DNA of 54,944 bases from Sulfurimonas sp. RIFOXYB12_FULL_35_9 (GTDB lineage Bacteria > Campylobacterota > Campylobacteria > Campylobacterales > Sulfurimonadaceae): contig MICC01000073.1 of NCBI GenBank assembly GCA_001829715.1, positions 22,219 through 77,162 on the forward strand. Reading direction: 5' to 3'. The notes beneath the pieces are model-generated. The model ran no database searches and was not told the DNA's origin. It saw only the letters and a program-made list of their open reading frames with translations. Below, piece after piece: positions 8,721 through 17,733 of the stretch. The translations under genes and the position numbers were made by a program. Numbering within the stretch: the stretch's first letter is position 1; each line of letters begins with the position of its first letter.

Positions 8721-9221
8721 ATGTATAAATTAGCAATTTCAGGTGTAATAGCACTTTTATTGATAGGGTGCGGAACGGAAAAAAATCTCGGTCCAAAATC
8801 CGGTATGTTTCAAAGTGTTCAAGAGAATGAGGCGACTTTGGTTCAAGAGGGTAAAAATAAAAATTATTGCAGCAGATGTGGAATGGATTTGGTTAAGTAC
8901 TATAAAACAAGCCATAGTGCAACACACAACGACACGCAATATCAATACTGCTCTATTCACTGTTTTGAAGATCACTTAGGAGAGGGCGTAACGCTTAAAA
9001 ATCCTAAAGTAGTAGACGTAAAGAGTCTAAAATTAATTGATGCTACAAAAGCTTACTATGTAGTCGGAAGTCAAAAAAGAGGCACTATGAGTAAGATTAG
9101 CAAGTATGCTTTTGCAAATGAAGAGGAGGCTAAAAAGTTCCAAGGAGAGTTTGGCGGTGAAATTATGGATTTTAATAAAGCTTTAGAAGTTGCGAAAAAA
9201 GATTTTAAGCATTATAAATAA
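8721..9221 (+). CDS. NosL-family lipoprotein (first copy)
   Basis: The 166-residue protein begins with a lipoprotein signal (LLIGCGTEK, lipobox cysteine near residue 17), so it should be membrane-tethered on the periplasmic side. The NosL-like core has YCSRCGMDL, then KTSHSATH, then YCSIHC, giving Cys, Met and His residues suited to binding Cu(I). A conserved C-terminal block reads YVVGSQKRGTMSKISKYAF. NosL delivers copper to nitrous oxide reductase in denitrifiers, but no nosZ or nos cluster is in this window, so the target is open. A second copy lies at 28474. Confidence 0.82.
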   Translation: MYKLAISGVIALLLIGCGTEKNLGPKSGMFQSVQENEATLVQEGKNKNYCSRCGMDLVKYYKTSHSATHNDTQYQYCSIHCFEDHLGEGVTLKNPKVVDVKSLKLIDATKAYYVVGSQKRGTMSKISKYAFANEEEAKKFQGEFGGEIMDFNKALEVAKKDFKHYK

Positions 9222-9227
9222 CTGATG

Positions 9228-9254
9228 TTGCGCACTTTTATAAAAAGTGCGCAA
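9228..9254. terminator. bidirectional hairpin terminator
   Basis: A perfect 12-bp inverted repeat (arm TTGCGCACTTTT) with a three-base loop sits between the convergent NosL-family and phosphate-transporter genes. The A/T half of each arm provides T-rich 3' ends in both directions. Confidence 0.75.
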
Positions 9255-9256
9255 AT

Positions 9257-10906
9257 TTAACCCACAACACCTTTGATTACAAAAAAGAACATACCTGCCA
9301 GTATTGCTGCTGCTGGAACTGTTATAAGCCATGCGGCAACTATTTTTTTGACGGCATCCCTTCTGACATACTCGACTTTCTTAGCTTTTTTTATACTCTT
9401 TTTTGTAGATTTAATAATCTTTTTCTCATTTGCAATCAATTTATAGAGCTCTACCATTCGAGTATAATCAAACTGGGACTTTTCATCTTTCTTCTCAAGT
9501 GCTTTTAGCTCTGCCTCATAGGCACTCTTGGTAAGCTGCTCATCCCTGATGATTTCAACATCCTCTTCTATAGTACGGTTTTTTTCATCTTTTATATGTA
9601 GCCACTCTCTTAAAAACCCGACACCAAAGACACCGCCTATCGCGATATGTGTGGAGCTTACCGGAAGACCAAGTTGTGAAGCTATGATAACTGTTACCGA
9701 TGCGGACATAGCTACCGAAAAGGCTCTTATCTGATCTAGATCTGTTATCTCGCTTCCTACCGTCTTGATAAGTTCAGGACCATAAAGCGCAAGACCAATA
9801 ACAATACCGAGCGCCCCTACACTCATAACCCAAAAAGGGATAGAAGCGCTGGAAGATACACCGCCGCTAACTACTGCATCATTTATAGCAGCTAAAGGAC
9901 CGATTGCATTTGCAACATCATTCGCGCCATGTGCAAAACTAAGGAGTGCGGCAGCAAAAATAAGTGGAATAGTAAAGAGAGTGTTTACAGAGGCTTTGCT
10001 GTTTTCTAATGCCGTAGTGCTAGAGCTTACTCTTTTTTTGACGATAATATAAACAAAAGCCGATAAAATGAGTGCAATGCTAAATGCAACTCCAAAAGAG
10101 GGATTCTTTGTAACTTCCATAGAGATTAAAGGGAGCATGTTGATTAATTCAATCATTTTTGGCCATACTTGCTTTAATCCTTTTAAGAGAATATAGGTAA
10201 CGAATGCCAAGGACATAATAGTAACAAAAATAGGAACATAAATTTTGGCGGCTTGAACTTTATCCTCTTTGAAAACAATACTCTTTTTTATCGCAAAAAG
10301 AAATCCGGCTGCAACGATACCGCCTAAGAGCGGCGAAATCACCCAAGAGGCAACTATACCGCCCATAGTAGTCCAGTTTACGACATCAAACCCTGCCGCA
10401 GCTATTCCCGCACCCATGACTGCACCTACGATGGAGTGTGTGGTAGAAACCGGCGCTCGCATCATGGTCGCAAAATTGAGCCATAGTGCAGCCGCAAGAA
10501 GTGCTGCCATCATCGCCCAGATAAAATGGCTGCTGTTGCCTCCGAACCCTGCTATATCTACAATACCGTCTTTTATTGTTTTAACGACTTCCCCACCTGC
10601 TATATAAGCACCTGCAGCTTCAAATATAGCAGCGATAATGATTGCGGTTGTGAGTGTCATAGCTTTTGAACCTACGGCAGGACCTACATTGTTTGCAACA
10701 TCGTTAGCACCAATATTCATTGCCATATATGCACCGATTAGCGCTGCAACGGCAAGAAACATATTATTTGGAATGCCCCCATTGCTTAAAAAGCTAAATG
10801 TTAGAACTCCAACCATAAAAAACAGTGCAAAACCAAGTTTTGTAAGATCGGGAGCACTTTTTTTCAACGCCTTTTTTTGAAGCTTATCAACCGTACTAAT
10901 TTCCAT
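9257..10906 (-). CDS. PiT-family inorganic phosphate transporter
   Basis: Inner-membrane symporter for phosphate (PiT/PHO4 family), 549 residues. The two signature repeats are visible: GANDVANNVGPAVGSKA (about residue 66) and GANDVANAIGPLAA (about residue 327). Each is followed by a SSTHSI/SSTHIAIG-type block. About twelve hydrophobic segments flank a charged, lysine- and glutamate-rich cytoplasmic loop near residues 440-515, which resembles the longer bacterial PitA-like forms. AAGGGTG precedes the ATG. It appears to be a single-gene unit ending in the shared hairpin. Confidence 0.93.
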   Translation of the reverse strand: MEISTVDKLQKKALKKSAPDLTKLGFALFFMVGVLTFSFLSNGGIPNNMFLAVAALIGAYMAMNIGANDVANNVGPAVGSKAMTLTTAIIIAAIFEAAGAYIAGGEVVKTIKDGIVDIAGFGGNSSHFIWAMMAALLAAALWLNFATMMRAPVSTTHSIVGAVMGAGIAAAGFDVVNWTTMGGIVASWVISPLLGGIVAAGFLFAIKKSIVFKEDKVQAAKIYVPIFVTIMSLAFVTYILLKGLKQVWPKMIELINMLPLISMEVTKNPSFGVAFSIALILSAFVYIIVKKRVSSSTTALENSKASVNTLFTIPLIFAAALLSFAHGANDVANAIGPLAAINDAVVSGGVSSSASIPFWVMSVGALGIVIGLALYGPELIKTVGSEITDLDQIRAFSVAMSASVTVIIASQLGLPVSSTHIAIGGVFGVGFLREWLHIKDEKNRTIEEDVEIIRDEQLTKSAYEAELKALEKKDEKSQFDYTRMVELYKLIANEKKIIKSTKKSIKKAKKVEYVRRDAVKKIVAAWLITVPAAAILAGMFFFVIKGVVG

Positions 10907-10991
10907 TAAACACCCTTTTTGTTATTCACATGATTATATTAAAATATCAATTATAAAATGATTAGAGCTTGTATGTAAAATATCACAAACC

Positions 10992-11528
10992 TTACTTTTT
11001 TACATATGCTTTTATAATTTTTTGTTCTTCTATCGGTCTGTCTCCGCTTTTAGCTCCAAGTGTTGCAACATTTTCTAATTTTTTTATAACGCCCATCGAT
11101 TCGGCTGTAGCTTGTCCAAAAATAGTATGTCTTCCATTGAGCCATGGTGTAGGTGCAGTTGTTATAAAGAACTGGCTGCCGTTTGTATGTGCTCCTGCGT
11201 TTGCCATAGCAAGAATTCCTGCATTGGAAAAAAGCTTATCTTTATATTCATCTTTAAATGGCTTTTTCCAGATACTTTCTCCGCCTCTTCCAGTTCCGCT
11301 AGGATCTCCGCCTTGAATCATAAAATTTTTGATAATACGATGAAAGATAAGTCCGTTATAGTAGCCGTTATTTATGTGAGTAGTGAAATTTTCAACGGCT
11401 AGAGGCGCTACATCACTAAAAAGTTCAAGTTCAATATTCCCTTGTGTTGTTTCTAGAATTACATGTGGATTTGCCTCCTTAGCATTTAGCGATAATGCTA
11501 CCAAAAGTGCAAGAATAATTTTTTTCAT
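10992..11528 (-). CDS. cyclophilin-type peptidyl-prolyl isomerase, exported
   Basis: Catalyses cis-trans isomerisation of prolyl bonds. The 178 residues start with a cleavable signal peptide (about residues 1-17, KKIILALLVALSLNA), so it works in the periplasm. The cyclophilin core has FHRIIKNFMIQGGDPSGTGRGG, GSQFFITTAPTPWLNGRHTIFG and the C-terminal KKLENV block. The length fits PpiA-like enzymes. It lies 85 bases downstream of the phosphate transporter on the same strand. A second, parvulin-type isomerase is at 18472. Confidence 0.92.
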   Translation of the reverse strand: MKKIILALLVALSLNAKEANPHVILETTQGNIELELFSDVAPLAVENFTTHINNGYYNGLIFHRIIKNFMIQGGDPSGTGRGGESIWKKPFKDEYKDKLFSNAGILAMANAGAHTNGSQFFITTAPTPWLNGRHTIFGQATAESMGVIKKLENVATLGAKSGDRPIEEQKIIKAYVKK

Positions 11529-11644
11529 TTTTTTTCCTGTTGTGTTTTTTTATAAAGTCGTATTGTATCAATTTTATTGAAATTTAGATGAGTGAAAATA
11601 TAGATTTAAACGGAGAAAATATAGAAGAAGTAACAGATTTTATA

Positions 11645-11674
11645 AAAGTTTGTCACATTTTTGTGACAAACTTT
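11645..11674 (-). terminator. terminator after the HU gene
   Basis: A perfect 13-bp inverted repeat (arm AAAGTTTGTCACA) with a four-base loop lies seven bases beyond the HU stop. On the minus strand the stem ends in TTTTATAAAA, a short T-tract, so it should terminate the HU transcript. Confidence 0.7.
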
Positions 11675-11680
11675 AAATTT

Positions 11681-11965
11681 TTATTTACCAGCTAAAACGC
11701 GGTCTTTAAGACCTTTGCCTGCTTTAAATTTTGGAACCATTTTATCTTGCGTAGTATAAGTTTTGCTTGTGCCTGGAACTTTACCGCTTTTTCCTTTTTG
11801 AAGAGAAGCTTCAAAGCTTCCAAATCCAACTAAAGAAACACTTTCTTTTTTCACTAAAGCAGATGTAACCGCTTCTGTAAATGCTTTGATAGCTGCTTCA
11901 GCTTCAACCTTAGTTTTGTAATTACCGCTTGCTTGCACTAGTTCAACGAATTGAGCTTTATTCAT
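11681..11965 (-). CDS. HU-family nucleoid DNA-binding protein
   Basis: Small histone-like protein of 94 residues that binds and bends DNA as a dimer. I chose the internal ATG (MNKAQFVELVQ), because this is where HU proteins normally begin and GGG lies upstream; a longer frame adds 23 unrelated residues. The signature SLVGFGSFEA and the DNA-arm region (GKVPGTSKTYTTQDKMVPKFKAGKGLKD) are clear. It ends in a strong hairpin. Two small genes of the same strand precede it by about 97 bases. Confidence 0.92.
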   Translation of the reverse strand: MNKAQFVELVQASGNYKTKVEAEAAIKAFTEAVTSALVKKESVSLVGFGSFEASLQKGKSGKVPGTSKTYTTQDKMVPKFKAGKGLKDRVLAGK

Positions 11966-12061
11966 AAATCTACCCTTGAATTTATAAAGATTTTCCGAAA
12001 TTACTAAAACTTTAAAATGCAACATCCGAGTCAAGTAATTCAGCTTTAGACACTTTATAGT

Positions 12062-12295
12062 TTATTTGCTTAAAAATTTCTTCTTTTTATCAAAAAATGA
12101 GAAAAATTGTGATATTTTTCTCTTTCTTAGTCCGAATTTTGCACGTTTAAGCAGTTTTGAGAGAGCAACGCTTATATCGGCAGTAATAATAAAAGAGCGT
12201 ATCTCTTTCATTTTTTCATATCTATTGTTCTTTGTATGTATAGATAAAAAAACTTCTTCTAAAGCATCTCTCTCTTGTTTTGTCAGTGCACTCAT
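12062..12295 (-). CDS. small conserved-looking protein of unknown function
   Basis: Codes for 77 residues beginning MSALTKQERDALEEVF with a very basic C-terminus rich in Lys, Phe and Arg. Four bases separate it from the HTH gene upstream, so the two are probably one transcript. The first half looks helical; no motif known to me is present. The basic tail could bind nucleic acid. I give no function. Confidence 0.6.
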   Translation of the reverse strand: MSALTKQERDALEEVFLSIHTKNNRYEKMKEIRSFIITADISVALSKLLKRAKFGLRKRKISQFFSFFDKKKKFLSK

Positions 12296-12299
12296 GAAC

Positions 12300-12539
12300 T
12301 CAATCCTTAAGTTTATTGATTTTTCTCACAGTTCTAATAATCTCTTCATCTTCAAGTTTGCCAAGCATTTGCATAACAGTTATTGCAGCTTGCGGTTTTG
12401 CACGACCGAGCTTCCAATCTTGGTATGTACGCATAGATATCCCAAATGAATTAGCCATATCTTTTAGAGATATTTTTTTCCCATTGTTCTGAGATTCTAT
12501 AGCGTTATGAAGGATGTTGAATAGATCATTAATTTGCAT
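12300..12539 (-). CDS. small helix-turn-helix protein
   Basis: Codes for 79 residues with a helix-turn-helix of the Cro/XRE type at about residues 22-45 (SLKDMANSFGISMRTYQDWKLGRAKP would be the paired helices). It is short enough to be little more than a DNA-binding domain. The 214-base AT-rich region upstream could carry its own operator. The downstream 77-residue gene is four bases away. It could be a regulator of that small operon or of HU; the target is not visible. Confidence 0.7.
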   Translation of the reverse strand: MQINDLFNILHNAIESQNNGKKISLKDMANSFGISMRTYQDWKLGRAKPQAAITVMQMLGKLEDEEIIRTVRKINKLKD

Positions 12540-12753
12540 AAAGTGATTGTACGAAATAAATACTTAAACATACATATATATTATGATTATATAATATAAA
12601 AGTGAATAAATACAAATAAAAAAGTATATTAACATATATATATATTGTAATAAACAAACAATACAATATAAAACATACGGTATTACGTATATAAAATATA
12701 TAAAAAAACATATGGCTACTAGAAAAATAAAAAAATGCGTTATTTATTTATGA
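12540..12753. other. very AT-rich gene-free stretch
   Basis: Between the HTH gene and the FapA-like gene lies a stretch made almost entirely of A and T, with runs such as TATATATATAT and a small inverted repeat, ATACG at 12675-12679 with CGTAT at 12686-12690. It should hold the HTH gene promoter on the minus strand. No ORF in it looks real. Confidence 0.5.
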
Positions 12754-14421
12754 CTATAAGGATATTTTTTTGTCGGTAGGATGGAGTGTGATATTATCTT
12801 CAGATTCGACAAGGTAGAATGGTTTGTATGTTCTTGTATCTGTTTTATACGTAATTTCTTTGCCATCTGCAAGAGTAAATGTGATTGTATTTAAACCTCT
12901 AAGCGGCTCAGTTATGGTAATTTGTGCATGTTTAACACCGTTTACAATTTTATCTTGTTGCTCTTTTAGTTCATTAATCTGTTTTTTAAGAACCGGAACA
13001 TCTGAGGGAGTATGCTTTAGCGCACCCTCAAGCTTATATTTTAAATCTTCTATCTCTTGTGTTATAAAATTATACTTACTGTTTAATGTGGGAATATCTT
13101 TATAATTAATCTTAAATAGATTGTCTTCACCACTTACTAACTTGATGTTAATGGAGTTTGATGCGTAAATTTTGAGGTTGCTCTTTACATGTCCTACGGT
13201 TACATTTTCTGCGTATATTACGCCGCCGAGTGAGTTTTCGATTTCAACATTTGTAGCATGAACTTCTCCGCCTTCTAAGAGTTTTATTTTAGCACTGTGG
13301 CATCTTAACTTGCCTTTATGTCTGTTAATAGTGGCAAACTTTGCCTCTTGAGCCGAATCTTTGTGTGTTGCACCGTCTATTGTAAGATTTACTGCTTTTA
13401 GCGATGACTTCGCACCCACATGCCCATGTATATGGATAGTTTCCGATGTAAGCTGTACGCCTTCTCCAAGACTATCAAGAGATGAGTCGCTTTGAGATAT
13501 AACAACTTCTATATTATTGTTCTCTTCTTTTGCAACAGAATCTTGTACGCGAGATAGTCGTTGCATTTTAAGTTTATTGTCTATGTAAAAATTTTCTTTA
13601 TCAAAATGAACGTACCCTTTTATTTTGCTTATGTAACTTTTTTTATCATCATTTTCAATAATTTCAATGCTTTTATCATCAATGTAGCACTTTAAGTCAT
13701 CGTTGTTCTTTAGGTAGCCATTGTCAATAATATCTCCAAATGCGTTAAAGCCGTTTTTCCCAAATACCGGTTTAATAAATTCAACTAACACTTCTCCTGC
13801 ATCAACCTCTATAACTTGATGCGTATTCTCTTTTTGCATAAACTTCATCACTAGTTTACTGCTTCTTCGTATCTCCACTTTAATTCCGTTAAATAGAGGA
13901 ATTTTAATTTTACTGACAAATTTGTCGCTATAAAGATATTTTATAAATGTTTTTAGCTTTTCTTTCATCTGCCCGTCAAAAATATTAACTAAAATATTAT
14001 TAACTGCCTTTATATTATTTAGCTCTTTGAGTAGAAGAAGATAGATCTCTTTAGGCTGATATTTTTTGTATGGAATTTGTGATTCCGGATATAAAATAAT
14101 TACGGGGGTTGTATTGTCAATTGAAAAATCAATACTATAAATAAGTTTTATAATTTTTTTGGACTCTTTTTTTACCGTAATTGTGTACATCTGTTTTAAT
14201 TCTACATGTTCGTTAATCATCTTGTCATGTTCTGAGTAGTAATGGTTTATATCTTCATTATAGAGCACAAAACTCTTCTCGGAAACTGTTTTTATATACG
14301 TATCTACTTCATTTACATTAAAAGAAAACTCAAGCGGCGAAGAGTCGTTCTCCGCCGCATATTTATTGATAGTGGCACTAATATTTTTTGTTTTGAATTT
14401 TTTAGTAAGCAAGCAAATCAC
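12754..14421 (-). CDS. FapA/DUF342-family protein
   Basis: The 555-residue protein has the DUF342 (FapA) hallmark: a region (about 190-460) of repeated beta-strand motifs such as GEVLVEF, GHVGAKSSLKAVNLTI, GGEVHATNVEI and GGVIYAENVTVG, which suggests a beta-helix. A coiled-coil hairpin follows at about 465-505. FapA-like proteins are linked to flagellar assembly or cell-surface polymers in other bacteria, but no flagellar gene adjoins it. The GTG start overlaps the end of the upstream gene by 20 bases. A function in signalling or surface structure is possible. Confidence 0.72.
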   Translation of the reverse strand: MICLLTKKFKTKNISATINKYAAENDSSPLEFSFNVNEVDTYIKTVSEKSFVLYNEDINHYYSEHDKMINEHVELKQMYTITVKKESKKIIKLIYSIDFSIDNTTPVIILYPESQIPYKKYQPKEIYLLLLKELNNIKAVNNILVNIFDGQMKEKLKTFIKYLYSDKFVSKIKIPLFNGIKVEIRRSSKLVMKFMQKENTHQVIEVDAGEVLVEFIKPVFGKNGFNAFGDIIDNGYLKNNDDLKCYIDDKSIEIIENDDKKSYISKIKGYVHFDKENFYIDNKLKMQRLSRVQDSVAKEENNNIEVVISQSDSSLDSLGEGVQLTSETIHIHGHVGAKSSLKAVNLTIDGATHKDSAQEAKFATINRHKGKLRCHSAKIKLLEGGEVHATNVEIENSLGGVIYAENVTVGHVKSNLKIYASNSINIKLVSGEDNLFKINYKDIPTLNSKYNFITQEIEDLKYKLEGALKHTPSDVPVLKKQINELKEQQDKIVNGVKHAQITITEPLRGLNTITFTLADGKEITYKTDTRTYKPFYLVESEDNITLHPTDKKISL

Positions 14422-15058
14422 TATAATCGTATTTTGAGAGATCTAAATATAGCTTTCCATCTTTATGCATGACTCTTACGTCACTGTCATAAGCGTCTAA
14501 AAATCGTTTTTTAATTATTTTTCTTTGAGAAGATTTTATATTTAGTGATCTTAGATACTCTTTTAACTCAACCATATCCGGTTCACTTAAAAAATCTGAC
14601 TCATCTTCATGCTCAAAACTCTCTATCTCATGAATCATAGTTGTTTTTCTCTCAAGTTCCATCTTTTTATTTACAAGTTCTAAAATATTTTTCAGCTGCA
14701 TGTCTTTTGAACTGTAGATATGCTCTATCTTATCTCTCTCATCGCGAAGCATCTGCTCCTTGTCATCAATGAGTTTATCAATTTTCGCTTCAAGTTGAGC
14801 TATTTTGTTTTTTAGAAAATTATTCTCTTTTTGATAGAGTGCCAAAACCGTTGCTACTGTTGTTTTAGGTTTGGTAACCTGAGTATTTTCTATAGATATA
14901 GCTTTCTCTTCTGGAAGAAAGTTTTTATTATCTTCCACTACGATAAACAGTTGAGACTCTTCAATAACATAATCTAACTTTTTGGCTTTAATCTTAGAAT
15001 TAACCAACTCTTTAGACATCTTGAAGTTTTTACAATATTCATCCAAAGTAAGTCTCAT
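14402..15058 (-). CDS. coiled-coil protein coupled to the FapA-like gene
   Basis: I chose the start MRLTLDEYCKNFKMSKELV (GGGATG upstream) over an ATG 11 codons earlier. The first 60 residues resemble a helix-turn-helix or excisionase-like fold; a long charged coiled coil follows at about residues 80-160 (rich in Lys, Glu and Leu), then an acidic region and a C-terminal SKYDYSDLLAY. The gene overlaps the FapA-like gene, so the two are probably made together and may interact. I know no function for it. Confidence 0.65.
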   Translation of the reverse strand: MRLTLDEYCKNFKMSKELVNSKIKAKKLDYVIEESQLFIVVEDNKNFLPEEKAISIENTQVTKPKTTVATVLALYQKENNFLKNKIAQLEAKIDKLIDDKEQMLRDERDKIEHIYSSKDMQLKNILELVNKKMELERKTTMIHEIESFEHEDESDFLSEPDMVELKEYLRSLNIKSSQRKIIKKRFLDAYDSDVRVMHKDGKLYLDLSKYDYSDLLAY

Positions 15059-15169
15059 AGCTACATCCCGATTTTTTTCGCATTTTAGCATAATAAAGTT
15101 TTTATAAAAGTTATTTTAAATAAAGCCTGTAATACAATTAGACAAAATTTTTATATAAAGAGTCTTATT

Positions 15170-16243
15170 ATGGGTATTTTAGATATTGTAAAGCCTGGTG
15201 TATTGTTTGGTGATGATCTACAAAAAGTTTATAAATATGCAAAAGAGAGTGGTTTTGCCATTCCTGCCGTAAATGTTGTCGGAACAGACTCTATAAACGC
15301 TGTTTTAGAAGCTGCCGCAAAAGTAAAATCTCCGGTAATTGTTCAGTTTAGCAATGGTGGTGCAGCATACTATGCAGGAAAAGGCTTAAGTAATGAAAAT
15401 GAAAAAGCTGCTATCGTAGGTGCTATAAGCGGAGCTATACATGTACACATGATGGCTGAGAGTTATGGCATTGCTGTAATTCTTCATACCGACCATGCTG
15501 CTAAAAAACTTCTTCCTTGGATTGATGCACTTCTTGATGCCGGTGAGGATTATTATAAAAAGCAAGGCAAACCACTTTTTTCTTCTCACATGTTAGATTT
15601 ATCAGAAGAGCCTTTAGAAGAAAATATCGCTATTTCCAAAAAATATTTACAGAGAATGAGCAAAATCGGCATGAGCATAGAGATTGAGCTTGGCGTAACA
15701 GGAGGAGAAGAAGATGGAGTTGACAATTCAAGTGTTGATAACTCACTTCTGTATACTCAGCCCGAAGATGTTGCATACGCATATAAAGAGTTGAGTGAAG
15801 TTTCTCCAAACTTCACTATTGCCGCATCTTTTGGAAATGTCCACGGTGTTTATAAACCTGGAAATGTTGTACTTACCCCTAAAATTCTGGATAACTCTCA
15901 AAAATATATTCAAGAAAAATTTAATACCGGAAATAAACCTGTAAACTTTGTTTTCCATGGCGGTTCAGGCTCGACGCATGAAGAGATTCGTGAAGCAATC
16001 AGTTACGGCGTTATAAAAATGAATATCGATACAGATACTCAATGGGCGACATGGGTAGGCGTGAAAGATTATTATGAGAAAAACAGAGATTACCTTCAAG
16101 GTCAAATCGGAAATCCGCAGGGTGAAGATAAGCCGAATAAGAACTATTATGACCCGAGAAAATGGCTAAGAGAGGGTCAAAAAACTTTGGTTCAAAGAGT
16201 TGAAGCGGCATTTTTAGATTTAAATGCGATAGGCAGAAACTGA
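15170..16243 (+). CDS. fbaA: class II fructose-bisphosphate aldolase
   Basis: Zinc-dependent aldolase that splits or forms fructose-1,6-bisphosphate in glycolysis and gluconeogenesis. The 357 residues have the long (E. coli FbaA-like) form. Zinc ligands and active-site blocks are seen: LHTDHAAKKL, MLDLSEEP, IEIELGVTGGEEDGVDN, SFGNVHGVYKPGN, and VFHGGSGST followed by KMNIDTDTQWA. It stands alone between a minus-strand operon and a convergent small gene, with a hairpin just after the stop. In an autotroph it would serve sugar synthesis. Confidence 0.95.
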   Translation: MGILDIVKPGVLFGDDLQKVYKYAKESGFAIPAVNVVGTDSINAVLEAAAKVKSPVIVQFSNGGAAYYAGKGLSNENEKAAIVGAISGAIHVHMMAESYGIAVILHTDHAAKKLLPWIDALLDAGEDYYKKQGKPLFSSHMLDLSEEPLEENIAISKKYLQRMSKIGMSIEIELGVTGGEEDGVDNSSVDNSLLYTQPEDVAYAYKELSEVSPNFTIAASFGNVHGVYKPGNVVLTPKILDNSQKYIQEKFNTGNKPVNFVFHGGSGSTHEEIREAISYGVIKMNIDTDTQWATWVGVKDYYEKNRDYLQGQIGNPQGEDKPNKNYYDPRKWLREGQKTLVQRVEAAFLDLNAIGRN

Positions 16244-16251
16244 TTTTTCAC

Positions 16252-16277
16252 TAACATGTAGAGTTCTCTACATGTTA
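16252..16277 (+). terminator. terminator of the aldolase gene
   Basis: A perfect 12-bp inverted repeat (arm TAACATGTAGAG) followed by AATTATTTATATTTT lies nine bases after the aldolase stop. Its right arm overlaps the stop codon of the convergent gene. Confidence 0.72.
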
Positions 16278-16622
16278 ATTATTTATATTTTCATAGATAT
16301 CTCTAATATTTTTTGTATTCTGATTTTGTAAAAAGTAGTGTAAAAGCAGCTGATTTAGCCTGTTTTCATTAAATCTCCAAAACCGTTTCTTATCGAAATC
16401 TTCATCCTTTATCATTAGCTCAAACAAGCTTTTATTATTGAGGTCTCCGCCATTTTTGTTTATAACTTTTATCATTAAATTTTTTAACTGCTCTTGTGAC
16501 TCTTGTGTTGTATCATCGTCTTCTAGTTGTTTATTCGGTAAAAATGCATATATTTTCCAGATACTAACGGCTAGAGACAGAATGAAAAAAAGCATCATCC
16601 ATGTTGATGTTTCAAGCTCCAC
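16275..16622 (-). CDS. small single-span membrane protein
   Basis: The 115-residue protein has one N-terminal membrane helix (about residues 8-27, MMLFFILSLAVSIW) and a hydrophilic, acidic-to-basic tail rich in Asn and Gln. No known domain is recognised. Its stop codon lies in the aldolase terminator hairpin. The upstream gap of 79 bases separates it from divergent cmoA. Confidence 0.6.
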   Translation of the reverse strand: MELETSTWMMLFFILSLAVSIWKIYAFLPNKQLEDDDTTQESQEQLKNLMIKVINKNGGDLNNKSLFELMIKDEDFDKKRFWRFNENRLNQLLLHYFLQNQNTKNIRDIYENINN

Positions 16623-16701
16623 TGTTTTCCTTTGAATTTTTATTAAATAATATAGATTGTATCATAAGATTTTGGTTAAAATTGCGCTCTAGGAAATGAA
16701 A

Positions 16702-17409
16702 ATGAATGATAAAGTATTTACAAAACCGATAAAGAAACAGTTTGAGTTTGATGAAGAGGTCGCTGCAGTTTTTGATGACATGCTGCAAAGAAGCGTGCCT
16801 TTTTATAAAGAGTCGCAAAAAATCACACAGTTTTTTGCGCTAAAAGCATTGGAAAACGGCGGGACAGCTTATGATTTGGGCTGCTCGACCGCCACGCTGC
16901 TTATAAGCATAAGTAAAAAATTAAAAAACAGTGCGACTTTAGTAGGGCTTGATAACTCTGAAGCGATGCTAGAACAAGCCAGAAAAAAGTGTGAAGCGTT
17001 TAATGCCGACATTGAGTTGAAAAATGCCGATATTTTAGAGTATGAGTATCAAGAGGCGGAGCTTTTTGTAAGCAACTACACTCTGCAGTTTATTCGACCG
17101 CTCATTCGTGAAGAGCTTGTGAAAAAAATAGCCGCTTCACTTAAAAAAGATGGAGTTTTTATCTTTAGCGAAAAGGTTATAAGCCACCATTCAAAGTTAA
17201 ACAAAGATCTCATCGAGTGCTATTACGATTTTAAAAAAGAGCAGGGCTATTCGGAGTATGAGATAGTTCAAAAGAGAGAAGCGTTGGAGAATGTTTTAGT
17301 ACCCTACAGTGAGGATGAAAATATAAGAATGGTCAGAAATTGCGGGTTTTCACACTGTGAGGTAGTGTTTCGCTGGGCAAACTTTGCAACTTTCATTGCT
17401 ATAAAATAA
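16702..17409 (+). CDS. cmoA: carboxy-S-adenosyl-L-methionine synthase
   Basis: Makes carboxy-SAM from SAM and prephenate; CmoB uses it to modify wobble uridine in tRNA. The family opening [22 protein letters not shown] is present, followed by the SAM-binding motif [11 protein letters not shown] and LDNSEAML. About 235 residues, the usual size. I chose the second in-frame ATG because AGGA stands seven bases before it; an ATG two codons earlier is possible. No cmoB is adjacent in this window. Confidence 0.9.
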   Translation: MNDKVFTKPIKKQFEFDEEVAAVFDDMLQRSVPFYKESQKITQFFALKALENGGTAYDLGCSTATLLISISKKLKNSATLVGLDNSEAMLEQARKKCEAFNADIELKNADILEYEYQEAELFVSNYTLQFIRPLIREELVKKIAASLKKDGVFIFSEKVISHHSKLNKDLIECYYDFKKEQGYSEYEIVQKREALENVLVPYSEDENIRMVRNCGFSHCEVVFRWANFATFIAIK

Positions 17410-17444
17410 AATTACTTCATATTTCGTCGTTGGTTTGTTTCAAT

Positions 17445-17702
17445 TTACCAAACATTTCTTTGAGGTTTTTCAACCTCTTCCTCTTCATCTCCCCCGATAA
17501 CAAACTCACTCGCCTTACTTGCTTTTTCACCGATCTCTTTATATGTAATAATATTTTCATCTTTACAATCTTTATGGTAAAAGCCCTGAACATCGTAGTA
17601 TTCATTGCACCCATTAGCATAGTACTTGGCAGAGATGCCTGTTTTGTTGAAGCATCCGGAAAAAAGAAACGCTATTAAAAGTATAAGAAAATATTTAATC
17701 AT
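17445..17702 (-). CDS. small putative lipoprotein
   Basis: The 85-residue protein has a lipoprotein signal (LIAFLFSGC, cysteine at about residue 17), two further cysteines in the short mature part (NGCNEYYDVQGFYHKDC), and a glutamate-rich C-terminus. Function is unknown. It ends 35 bases from the convergent cmoA stop and lies 31 bases downstream of nth, so it may be cotranscribed with nth. Confidence 0.62.
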   Translation of the reverse strand: MIKYFLILLIAFLFSGCFNKTGISAKYYANGCNEYYDVQGFYHKDCKDENIITYKEIGEKASKASEFVIGGDEEEEVEKPQRNVW

Positions 17703-17733
17703 ACTCTTTATAAAGCAAAAAGCAATCCAACTT

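Noticed and set aside
11588..11695. A 35-codon plus-strand frame starting MSENIDLNGENIEE, between the cyclophilin and HU genes
   Set aside because: The first half looks protein-like, but the frame runs through the HU terminator and into the antisense of the HU gene, with no clear ribosome site. It may be a remnant but I cannot support it as a gene.
12529..12711. A minus-strand frame of 60 codons in the AT-rich stretch
   Set aside because: Its composition (Tyr, Ile, Phe, Leu) simply reflects random AT-rich sequence, and it overlaps the HTH gene start.
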